A DNA stretch of 33,146 nt from Bacteroidia bacterium (GTDB taxonomy: Bacteria; Bacteroidota; Bacteroidia; Bacteroidales; Prolixibacteraceae). The notes below the pieces were generated by a model. The model saw only the letters and a program-made list of their open reading frames with translations. It was not told the origin of the DNA and searched no databases. The stretch lies in NCBI GenBank assembly GCA_026391315.1, contig JAPLDT010000025.1:1-33146 (forward strand). The letters run 5' to 3'. Both the position numbers and the translations under genes were made by a program. How positions within the stretch are numbered: position 1 is the first letter of the stretch; the number at the start of each line of letters is the position of its first letter. Below are positions 16,344 to 22,821 of this stretch, piece by piece.

Positions 16344-17480
16344 ATGACAGTAGATTTTGGCGGATTTCAGTTTACAATTGAAGAGTTCATTGGGCTTGTT
16401 GTATTTGGGCTGGCCTTTTTGGTACAGCTATTCTATCTGATACTACTAATAAAGTTTATTTTCAGTGGAAAACAGAAAAACAAGGAACCAAACCTTCCCA
16501 CCATTTCCATCATAGTTACATCACGCAATTACCTTGAACAACTGCAGGAGTTATTGCCAACGCTACTTTCGCAGGACTATCCTGATTTTGAGATCGTCGT
16601 AGTGGACGACTGCTCCACCGACGGCACCGACTGGCTGCTTGCCGAGCTGAAAATCAGTCATGGCAACCTGAAAACAACAAAAATTATCCAGGAGACTGAT
16701 TTTCCGAATGCCCTTGCCATCACCATTGGAGTCAGGGCTTCCAGCAAAGAGTGGCTGGTCTATTTAAGTCCTCTCTGCAGAATTAGTGACAACCAGTGGC
16801 TAAAAAATTATGCGCAAAGACTAGAACCAGACAAAGAAGTATCGATAGGTTACATGCACTTCAACGACGCCACAGGCAGTTACAAAAGCTGGTTACGTTT
16901 TGAGAATTTCACCTCCTACCTGCTATCAGGAGCTGGTCAGGTATGTGGCGTAGCAATGCCGGTTTTTGAATTCAACATGGCTTATCGTCGCGAAACTTTC
17001 CTTGATTTACGTGGATTTGCCGCGGTTCTAGATTCACCATTCAGTGAAAATGAGTTGTTTATTAACAAGATCGGCACCAGAAAAAATACGGTAGTTTATA
17101 ACGACAAAACGACCCCTGTTGCATTTACCGGTGAAACAGAATGGATTGATCTGGTAGAATTCAAGAAAAAACAACTAATGCTGAGACGGAAATTCTCCGC
17201 CGGACAACGCTTTTTCCGCACACTCAACCTGATTAGCAGACTTATCCTTACAGTATCACTCATCTTTCTATTAATCGTTTCCCCACTGTTATTCTGGATT
17301 CTGGGTATATGGGGCTTTCTGCTCATCTTCGAAATGACCTGGATTGCTGTGGCAACAAAAAGAATGGGGGAAAAGAATTTTTTGCCTATGTTGCTTGTTT
17401 ACAAAGCATTCCTTCCTTTTATTAACATCTGCTTCATTATTGTCCAATTATTTACCGGCCAAAAAAGAAAATGGAAATAG
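16344..17480 (+). CDS. membrane GT2-like protein with degenerate DxD motif
   Basis: This 378-residue protein has one N-terminal membrane segment (about 15-40), a GT-A domain and two C-terminal membrane segments (about 292-345). The first nucleotide-binding motif, IVVVDDCSTDGTDWLL (Asp88, Asp89), is normal. At the strand where relatives carry a DADC-type DxD, this protein reads VYLSPLCRISDNQWL, so DAD has become SPL (residues 142-144). The later acidic motif is also changed, to SENELFINKIG. Metal and donor binding are therefore probably altered or lost, and the protein may be a non-catalytic or re-purposed member. Its last 10 bases overlap the sigma-factor start, suggesting translational coupling. 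Confidence 0.8.
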   Translation: MTVDFGGFQFTIEEFIGLVVFGLAFLVQLFYLILLIKFIFSGKQKNKEPNLPTISIIVTSRNYLEQLQELLPTLLSQDYPDFEIVVVDDCSTDGTDWLLAELKISHGNLKTTKIIQETDFPNALAITIGVRASSKEWLVYLSPLCRISDNQWLKNYAQRLEPDKEVSIGYMHFNDATGSYKSWLRFENFTSYLLSGAGQVCGVAMPVFEFNMAYRRETFLDLRGFAAVLDSPFSENELFINKIGTRKNTVVYNDKTTPVAFTGETEWIDLVEFKKKQLMLRRKFSAGQRFFRTLNLISRLILTVSLIFLLIVSPLLFWILGIWGFLLIFEMTWIAVATKRMGEKNFLPMLLVYKAFLPFINICFIIVQLFTGQKRKWK

Positions 17481-18079
17481 CTCAGGGTCAGTCCGGCAAT
17501 GCAAAAAGGGATATTGAATTGGTTGAAGCTGCCCGCAAAGGCAACGAAAGAGCTTACGCCGATCTGATGAAACGCTACAAGGATACCATCTATTTTATGT
17601 TGCTGAAGATGGTAAATAACCGGACAGATGCGGAGGATTTAACAATTGAAGCATTTGGAAAGGCTTTCACCAATATTCACCAATACACTCCTCAATACGC
17701 ATTCAGTACATGGCTTTTTCGCATAGCCTCCAACAATGCCATAGATTTTATGCGAAAGAAAAGAGCTGTAACAGTTCCTCTTGAACCCTCTTCCGGTGAC
17801 AAACAAGTCGGTGGTGATTACAACTACAATGCACGGGCCGATGGATACAATCCCGAAGAGAGCATTATCAGGGATCAAAATTCACAAATCCTCCGCAGGA
17901 TGGTAGCTAAACTGAAACCGCGGTACCGCAAGTTGCTTGAGTTGCGTTACTTTCAGGAGTACTCCTACGATGAAATTGCCAAAGAACTGGACTTACCTCT
18001 TGGTACTGTCAAAGTACAGCTTTTCCGTTCCCGCGAAATGCTTTTTGAGTTGCTGAAAAATAATGAAATAGCGAAATAA
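17471..18079 (+). CDS. ECF-type RNA polymerase sigma factor
   Basis: This 202-residue sigma-70 family factor has region 2 at about residues 18-95 (ERAYADLMKRYKDTIYFMLLKM, then DAEDLTIEAFGKAF and FSTWLFRIASNNAIDFMRKK, the -10 recognition helix). A variable linker follows. Region 4 is at about 140-195 (LKPRYRKLLELRYFQEYSYDEIAKELDLPLGTVKVQLFRSRE, a helix-turn-helix). No region 1.1 or 3 is seen, as in ECF factors. The start overlaps the membrane GT2 gene by 10 bases. No anti-sigma factor gene is adjacent: the next gene is rsmG after a 166-bp repeat-filled gap. Its regulon cannot be predicted. Confidence 0.92.
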   Translation: MEIAQGQSGNAKRDIELVEAARKGNERAYADLMKRYKDTIYFMLLKMVNNRTDAEDLTIEAFGKAFTNIHQYTPQYAFSTWLFRIASNNAIDFMRKKRAVTVPLEPSSGDKQVGGDYNYNARADGYNPEESIIRDQNSQILRRMVAKLKPRYRKLLELRYFQEYSYDEIAKELDLPLGTVKVQLFRSREMLFELLKNNEIAK

Positions 18080-18240
18080 TTGGGAAATTGGAAAATGTGA
18101 AAATGTGAAAATTACGGAAAGCAACATTCATGATAAACAGCAACATAATATATAAAAATTTAAGATTTGGTTCTAAGTCATTAATTCTGTCCCGACCACT
18201 CAGCCAATTTTCACATTTTCACATTTCCCAATTTTCACAT
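18080..18240. repeat. inverted repeat with reiterated AAAATGTG words (element B)
   Basis: The left arm begins at the base after the sigma-factor stop. It contains the octamer AAAATGTG twice in tandem plus a TTGGGAAATTGG word. The arm 18093-18113 pairs perfectly (21 bp) with 18206-18226, and the right side continues with further CCCAATTTT and CACATT words up to 18240. The 92-bp interior holds no gene. The right arm runs to within 6 bp of the rsmG start codon, so the element occupies the whole region where an rsmG leader would be. Confidence 0.85.
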
Positions 18241-18245
18241 TAATT

Positions 18246-18869
18246 TTGGAACTTCTCACAAAATACTTCCCCGATCTGTCGCCACTTCAAATCAACCAAT
18301 TTGAAGCGTTGGGCTCGTTGTACAGTGAATGGAACGAAAAAATCAATGTCATTTCAAGAAAGGACATCGATGAACTGTATGTGAGACATGTATTGCATTC
18401 ACTGGCTATCGCAAAAATCATCCGCTTCAAACCCGGAACCAATCTGCTCGATGTAGGCACTGGCGGTGGATTTCCCGGCATTCCACTGGCCATCCTTTTC
18501 CCTGATTCAAACTTCACGCTGATCGACGCTATCGGAAAAAAAATTTTAGTCGTTCAGGAAGTGGCTGGTCAATTGAAACTAACCAATGTACGAGCTCAAA
18601 AAAACAGGGTGCAGGAGATTAAGTTGCGTTACGACTTCGTCATAAGCAGGGCTGTTACTGCCTTTCCCGACTTTGTTTCCATGGTACGAAAAAATGTTTC
18701 CCCCCATTCGGGGAATGCCCTTCCCAATGGTATCATCTACCTGAAAGGAGGCGATTTTGAGGCTGAAATCACTCCATTCAAGGCTTCAGCAGAAATTTTT
18801 GACCTCTCCAAAATCTTCAAAGAGCCATTTTTTGAAACCAAGAAGGTGATCTATCTGCCTGTCAGATAA
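18246..18869 (+). CDS. rsmG: 16S rRNA (guanine527-N7) methyltransferase, TTG start
   Basis: This 207-residue GidB/RsmG protein uses SAM to methylate G527 of 16S rRNA. It shows INVISRKDIDELYVRHVLHSL, the SAM motif LLDVGTGGGFPGIPLAILFP, FTLIDAIGKK and VISRAVTAFP. The start codon is TTG: the frame upstream of 18246 contains no ATG back to a TAA at 18174. The resulting N-terminus MELLTKYFPDLS matches what I expect of Bacteroidetes homologues. The start lies 6 bp after a long inverted repeat, so the repeat may have displaced the original ATG or leader. rpmH follows with its own promoter. Confidence 0.93.
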   Translation: MELLTKYFPDLSPLQINQFEALGSLYSEWNEKINVISRKDIDELYVRHVLHSLAIAKIIRFKPGTNLLDVGTGGGFPGIPLAILFPDSNFTLIDAIGKKILVVQEVAGQLKLTNVRAQKNRVQEIKLRYDFVISRAVTAFPDFVSMVRKNVSPHSGNALPNGIIYLKGGDFEAEITPFKASAEIFDLSKIFKEPFFETKKVIYLPVR

Positions 18870-18909
18870 TTTAAACAAAATATAAATTTATCTACTATTT
18901 ATCCAATTG

Positions 18910-18941
18910 TTTGGACATTGTATAAAAAAAAACTATTTTTG
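18910..18941 (+). promoter_or_regulatory. canonical Bacteroidetes promoter for rpmH
   Basis: TTTG at 18910-18913 is separated by exactly 20 bp from TATTTTTG at 18934-18941. This is the full -33/-7 consensus of the Bacteroidetes housekeeping sigma factor. The predicted transcription start is near 18948, giving a leader of about 40 bases before the rpmH ATG at 18991. Confidence 0.75.
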
Positions 18942-18990
18942 CACTCCTTAAATAAGAGAAATAAAGTCGTAAATAAAATATTTCCCAGAG

Positions 18991-19149
18991 ATGAAGAGAA
19001 CATTTCAACCTTCGAACAGAAAAAGAAAAAATAAGCACGGATTCCGTGAAAGAATGTCGACCTCAAACGGTCGTCGCGTTTTGAATGCACGTCGTGCCAA
19101 AGGACGTCACAAACTAAGCGTTTCTGACGAGCCAAGTCACAAGAGATAG
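18991..19149 (+). CDS. rpmH: 50S ribosomal protein L34
   Basis: This is a 52-residue, highly basic protein beginning [20 protein letters not shown] and continuing with [20 protein letters not shown], the universal L34 signature. The C-terminus [12 protein letters not shown] is somewhat extended relative to the 44-46 residues usual in other bacteria. It binds 23S rRNA in the large subunit. The gene has its own strong promoter 50 bp upstream and a hairpin terminator 25 bp downstream, so it is a single-gene unit. rnpA, the usual neighbour in many bacteria, does not follow. Confidence 0.97.
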   Translation: MKRTFQPSNRKRKNKHGFRERMSTSNGRRVLNARRAKGRHKLSVSDEPSHKR

Positions 19150-19173
19150 TATACAAATCCTACTGATTTGATA

Positions 19174-19215
19174 GACAAAAGGTAAAGAACAAGATTCTTT
19201 ACCTTTTGTCTTTTG
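19174..19215 (+). terminator. Rho-independent terminator after rpmH
   Basis: A perfect 16-bp stem, GACAAAAGGTAAAGAA (19174-19189) with TTCTTTACCTTTTGTC (19195-19210), has a 5-base loop and is followed by TTTTG. It lies 25 bp after the rpmH stop and should end the rpmH transcript. Confidence 0.85.
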
Positions 19216-19246
19216 TGGCAAATCGAAGGATCTTTTGAAAAAAAGG

Positions 19247-19254
19247 TACCTTTG
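19247..19254 (+). promoter_or_regulatory. candidate -7 box upstream of mqnE
   Basis: TACCTTTG matches TAnnTTTG, but there is no TTTG at the -33 distance. It lies 235 bp before the mqnE start codon, with the MITE-like element at 19281-19450 in between. If it is the mqnE promoter, the element lies in the leader. Confidence 0.3.
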
Positions 19255-19280
19255 TACTGATAATGATTCATAGTGGTTGA

Positions 19281-19450
19281 ACAGATTGCTTCACTCCGTT
19301 CGCAATGACGGATTCGTTGATTTAGGGCGGTTAAGGCAGGCAATGGATTGCTTTCCGCTCGTGCCTTCCCGATGAAAAATCGGGACAGGCAGCGGTCGCA
19401 ATGACGGTCGCAAGTTGTTCAGTTGGATGAGGAACGACGAAGCAACCTGT
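19281..19450. repeat. MITE-like element with terminal inverted repeats and nested hairpin
   Basis: The 170-bp element begins ACAGATTGCTTC and ends GAAGCAACCTGT: 12-bp terminal inverted repeats with one mismatch. Inside are two copies of the widespread word CGCAATGACG (19301-19310 and near 19398). A nested hairpin at 19362-19391 has TGCCT and CCCGAT on one side and ATCGGG and AGGCA on the other. The GATTGCTTC...CGCAATGACG words are familiar from dispersed, non-coding repeats in many bacterial genomes. Translated, they produce the spurious peptide CERSEAI. No transposase gene is present. The whole 340-bp rpmH-mqnE gap consists of the rpmH terminator, a candidate -7 box and this element. Confidence 0.7.
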
Positions 19451-19489
19451 TGATTATCAATATTTCTTAACAAAAAATGAACGCTTTCT

Positions 19490-20614
19490 ATGTCATCTAC
19501 AATATTGCCACTGTTTGAGCAATCCGGATTATCCCAATCATTGATCGCGATCGCGGAAAAGGTTATAGCAGGAAAACGCATTTCCCCGGAAGAGGGCATC
19601 CTGCTTTATCAGGAAGGATCACTTCCATTTTTAGCCGTATTAGCCGACCATGTTCGTCACCGGATCAACGGAAAGCAGGTGTTCTTCAACCGAAATATCC
19701 ACCTTGAACCAACGAATATTTGTGTCAATCATTGTGCTTTCTGCTCCTATCGCAGAAAAAAAGGGGAGGAAGGATGCTGGGAAATGGGTATAGGAGAACT
19801 GGTACAAATGGCCCAAAATCACGCCCTGTCGGGCATTACCGAAATTCATATTGTAGGCGGAGTTCATCCTGACAGGGATGTGCATTTTTATGCCGAGCTG
19901 ATCGCAGAGATCAGGAAAATTCTTCCGGATGTTCAAATAAAGGCGTTTACCGCCGTTGAGATCGATGCCATGTGCCGGTTCGCTTCGATGGATATCAGGG
20001 AAGGGTTAAAACTCCTAAAGGATGCAGGCCTAGTTTCCCTTCCTGGAGGTGGCGCCGAAATCTTTGATGAGGAGCTACGTGCCAAAATTTGTCCTGACAA
20101 GACGGATACCGCAGGTTGGTTAAACATTCACCGTACCGCTCATCTGCTGGGTATTCCAACCAACTCTACCATGCTTTATGGTCTGATTGAAAACTATTCT
20201 CACCGGATCGACCACCTCTCACGGTTGCGAAACCTGCAGGACGAAACCGGTGGGTTCAATGCATTCATCCCGTTGAAATTCAAGCATTACAACAACAGGT
20301 TTTCCCATATTGAAGAACAAACTACTGTTGAAGATCTTAGAAACTATGCTGTATCTCGCATATTCCTCGATAATATCCCTCACCTGAAAGCCTACTGGCC
20401 CATGATCGGGAAACAGGTAGCACAACTTTCACTGGCATTTGGCGTAGACGACCTCGATGGCACCATCGACGACACGACCAAAATTTACTCCATGGCAGGT
20501 TCCGAAGAACAGTCGCCGGCAGCTACGACAGATCAGCTTACCGAAATGATTCGTGGTGCCGGGTTGATCCCTGTCGAGCGGGACACTTTGTACAATGTGA
20601 TAAAAAAAATTTAA
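19490..20614 (+). CDS. mqnE: aminodeoxyfutalosine synthase (menaquinone biosynthesis)
   Basis: This 374-residue radical-SAM enzyme has a cluster motif CVNHCAFC (Cys78, Cys82, Cys85, pattern CxxxCxxC) preceded by FFNRNIHLEPTNI. Downstream are TEIHIVGGVHPD, the glycine-rich SLPGGGAEIF, NSTMLYGLIE, ETGGFNAFIPLKF and VDDLDGTIDDTTKIYSMAG. These residues match MqnE rather than the related cyclase MqnC. MqnE joins 3-[(1-carboxyvinyl)oxy]benzoate to the adenosyl moiety of SAM, giving aminodeoxyfutalosine in the futalosine pathway. Other mqn genes are not in this window. The 3' end is followed directly by inverted-repeat element C. The start at MSSTILPLF is the only good one. Confidence 0.92.
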   Translation: MSSTILPLFEQSGLSQSLIAIAEKVIAGKRISPEEGILLYQEGSLPFLAVLADHVRHRINGKQVFFNRNIHLEPTNICVNHCAFCSYRRKKGEEGCWEMGIGELVQMAQNHALSGITEIHIVGGVHPDRDVHFYAELIAEIRKILPDVQIKAFTAVEIDAMCRFASMDIREGLKLLKDAGLVSLPGGGAEIFDEELRAKICPDKTDTAGWLNIHRTAHLLGIPTNSTMLYGLIENYSHRIDHLSRLRNLQDETGGFNAFIPLKFKHYNNRFSHIEEQTTVEDLRNYAVSRIFLDNIPHLKAYWPMIGKQVAQLSLAFGVDDLDGTIDDTTKIYSMAGSEEQSPAATTDQLTEMIRGAGLIPVERDTLYNVIKKI

Positions 20615-20732
20615 GAGTGACTAAAGTGAACTAAAGTGCCTAGAGTGCCTAAAGTACTTCGCCACAACAAAATATTTTACGGAGATCATTACTTTAGGCA
20701 CTTTAGCACACTTTAGGCACTCTAGGCACTTT
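20615..20732. repeat. inverted repeat with reiterated CTAAAGTGC words (element C)
   Basis: It starts at the base after the mqnE stop. The left arm (20615-20655) is four to five degenerate tandem copies of a 9-bp word close to TAAAGTGCC. The right arm (20691-20732) carries the inverted words. The segment 20633-20655 pairs perfectly over 23 bp with 20710-20732. The word next to the loop on the right is a shorter variant, so the two arms are not simple mirror images. The interior is about 35 bp. The PASTA gene begins 48 bp after the element. There is no transposase and no poly-T run as in a standard terminator. Confidence 0.88.
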
Positions 20733-20780
20733 CTCAAAGAAAATTACCTAAATTTACGCATCAATTTATCTCGCTTGTTC

Positions 20781-21560
20781 ATGCATCTAAAGGAATTCCT
20801 CCTCAGCAAGATTTTCAGAAAACACGTAGGAGCAGCACTTCTGCTGACCATTGTTTTGCTTTGGCTCACCATGCTGATCCTGTCATTCTATACCCACAGG
20901 GGAGAAAGTCTCGCCATTCCGAATTTTACAGGAATGACGATGAATGAAGCCCGACAGGTGGCCAAAAAAATGAATCTGCGTTTTGAATTGGAGGATTCAG
21001 TCTACAAGGCTGACAGAAAAGCCGGGACCATCCTGATGCAAAAACCTGGTGCTGGTCACAAGATTAAGTCTGGCAGAATGATTTACCTGACATTGGTCTC
21101 CTCGGTTCCAGGTCAGGAGGAGGTTCCAAAAGCAACCGATATCTCCCTGCGTCAAGCAAGGATACTACTCGAATCCAAAGGATTTGCCATTGGAAGAGTC
21201 GAATTCATTCCCTCCGAATTCAATGATTTGGTCCTTGATCAAAAAAGCAAAGGAGCTACTGTTTTGCCGGGATCCCGCTTGAACAATGGCGCTACCATCG
21301 ATCTGGTGGTCGGACAGAGTGGTGGCAACTTCGAAACATTTGTCCCTGATTTCACCGGATTGACAATGAGTGAAGTGCTGACTTTGTTGAAAATACGGCA
21401 TCTGCAGTCAGGCGCAATACAATATGATGCCTCCATAAAAAATCAATCAGATTCCATGGCAGCAAGAGTATTAAGCCAATTTCCACTGGCCGATTCGACC
21501 ATATTCATCCCGGCAGGCAGCGCTGTCAACCTTAACCTTTCCCTGGGTGCGAAGGAATAA
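20781..21560 (+). CDS. membrane-anchored PASTA-domain protein
   Basis: The protein has 259 residues from the ATG at 20781; a TTG two codons upstream is less likely. A short cytoplasmic tail is followed by one membrane segment (about 19-39), then three PASTA repeats in the periplasm, roughly residues 43-109, 110-181 and 184-257. The first and third begin with PNFTGMTMNEA and PDFTGLTMSEV; each ends in a hydrophobic strand such as IYLTLVSS and IDLVVGQS. No kinase domain is present, unlike PknB-type proteins of Gram-positives. PASTA domains can bind peptidoglycan or beta-lactams. Proximity to ddl suggests a cell-wall role, which is inferred. The stop is 18 bp before the pseudouridine synthase gene. 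Confidence 0.9.
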   Translation: MHLKEFLLSKIFRKHVGAALLLTIVLLWLTMLILSFYTHRGESLAIPNFTGMTMNEARQVAKKMNLRFELEDSVYKADRKAGTILMQKPGAGHKIKSGRMIYLTLVSSVPGQEEVPKATDISLRQARILLESKGFAIGRVEFIPSEFNDLVLDQKSKGATVLPGSRLNNGATIDLVVGQSGGNFETFVPDFTGLTMSEVLTLLKIRHLQSGAIQYDASIKNQSDSMAARVLSQFPLADSTIFIPAGSAVNLNLSLGAKE

Positions 21561-21578
21561 CCCGGTATCCAACATTTC

Positions 21579-22655
21579 ATGAGCCAACAAGACGAATCCA
21601 TTTTTGATGATAGTGAACTTTCGGAAGAGAACGAAGAGTTAGCCGGCCAATTTGAGCATCACCGTTTCGTTGCCGATCCAGGACAGGGGTTGATGCGTGT
21701 CGACAAATTCCTCTCCAACCGCATTCTGGGTACCTCGCGTAACCGGATCCAGATGGCTGCAGAGGCCGAAAGCATCTTGGTGAATGGCAAACCGGTAAAA
21801 TCCAACTACAGGGTTAAACCCAATGATGAGGTGACAGTAGTGATGGATTACCCTCGCAGAGAGCTTAAAATCATCCCGGAAGATATCCCACTGAATATCG
21901 TTTACGAAGACGAGGAGTTGCTGGTGGTCAACAAACCTCCCGGCCTCGTGGTACATCCTGGTCACGGGAACTATAGTGGCACTCTGGTCAATGCTTTGGC
22001 ATTCAGGTTTTTGGGTCTTCCGTTGTATGGGGGTGATGATCCACGTCCCGGACTGGTACACCGGATCGATAAAAACACCTCGGGATTGTTGCTCGTAGCG
22101 AAGACTGAGCACGCCAAGCTCAATCTGGCGATGCAATTTTTCATGAAAACCACACAGCGGCAATATGTTGCCCTGGTATGGGGAAACCTGGCATCCGATT
22201 CAGGCACCATAGAGGGGAATATTGGACGAAGTACCAAAGACAGACAGGTGTTCGCTGTTTATCCCAAAGGAGACCATGGCAAGCCTGCCGTGACCCATTA
22301 CAGGGTGCTTGAAAGGCTTGGGTATGTCAATCTTGTGGAGTGCATCCTGGAGACCGGCCGGACCCACCAGATCAGAGTTCACATGAAAGAGATTGGTCAT
22401 CCACTTTTCAATGATGAGGTGTACGGGGGAAATAAAATTTTGAAAGGAACGACTTTTACAAAATACAAGCAATTTGTGGAAAATTGTTTTACATTACTTC
22501 CCCGTCAGGCATTACATGCCAAAACACTGGGTTTTATCCATCCAACAACCCATCAAGAGATGATTTTCGATTCCGAATTACCGGAAGATATGCAGGCTTG
22601 CATTGAGAAATGGAGAAATTACCTCACAAACAGGGAGGAAAAGGATAAAGGATAA
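21579..22655 (+). CDS. RluD-family 23S rRNA pseudouridine synthase
   Basis: This 358-residue protein has an acidic N-terminal tail, an S4 RNA-binding domain (about residues 38-90, MRVDKFLSN...ILVNGKPVKSNYRV) and an RluA/RluD catalytic domain. The active-site motif is GLVHRIDKNTSGLLLVAK with catalytic Asp164 (Ile replaces the more usual Leu of HRLD). ETGRTHQIRVHM and LHAKTLGF follow. RluD-type enzymes isomerise uridines in helix 69 of 23S rRNA; specificity here is inferred. Its last codons (EEKDKG) are encoded by the GGATAAAG words that form the left arm of repeat element D, so the repeat extends into the gene. Confidence 0.92.
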   Translation: MSQQDESIFDDSELSEENEELAGQFEHHRFVADPGQGLMRVDKFLSNRILGTSRNRIQMAAEAESILVNGKPVKSNYRVKPNDEVTVVMDYPRRELKIIPEDIPLNIVYEDEELLVVNKPPGLVVHPGHGNYSGTLVNALAFRFLGLPLYGGDDPRPGLVHRIDKNTSGLLLVAKTEHAKLNLAMQFFMKTTQRQYVALVWGNLASDSGTIEGNIGRSTKDRQVFAVYPKGDHGKPAVTHYRVLERLGYVNLVECILETGRTHQIRVHMKEIGHPLFNDEVYGGNKILKGTTFTKYKQFVENCFTLLPRQALHAKTLGFIHPTTHQEMIFDSELPEDMQACIEKWRNYLTNREEKDKG

Positions 22656-22786
22656 AGTAAAAAGGATAAAGTGGGCATTTGAGCTGGAATTTGAAATGAG
22701 ATTGTGAATAAAAAATAAAAAAAATTTCAGGATTTTTAGATTGTGGCGTTCTTACTTTATCCTTTATCCTTTTAACTTTATCCTTT
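22639..22786. repeat. inverted repeat with reiterated AAAGGAT words (element D)
   Basis: The left arm consists of tandem AAAGGAT heptamers and overlaps the last five codons and stop of the RluD-family gene. The 22-bp arm 22639-22660 is a perfect inverted match to 22752-22773. A shorter word follows on each side (22661-22672 and, inverted, 22774-22786). On the plus strand the order is X-Y...X'-Y', so the words are reiterated both directly and inverted. The interior is about 80 bp with no gene. ddl starts 35 bp beyond the element. Confidence 0.87.
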
Positions 22787-22821
22787 GTTTTTTGGGCAAC
22801 AAAAATACCAATAATGAAATT

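Noticed and set aside
19137-19343. Minus-strand reading frame with the peptide RHCERSEAIC
   Set aside because: This is translation of the dispersed GATTGCTTC...CGCAATGACG repeat, a known source of spurious proteins. It also overlaps the rpmH end and terminator.
22741-22821. N-terminal extension of ddl from a TTG
   Set aside because: The extra codons read through the right arm of repeat element D, and the Ddl homology begins at the ATG at 22822.
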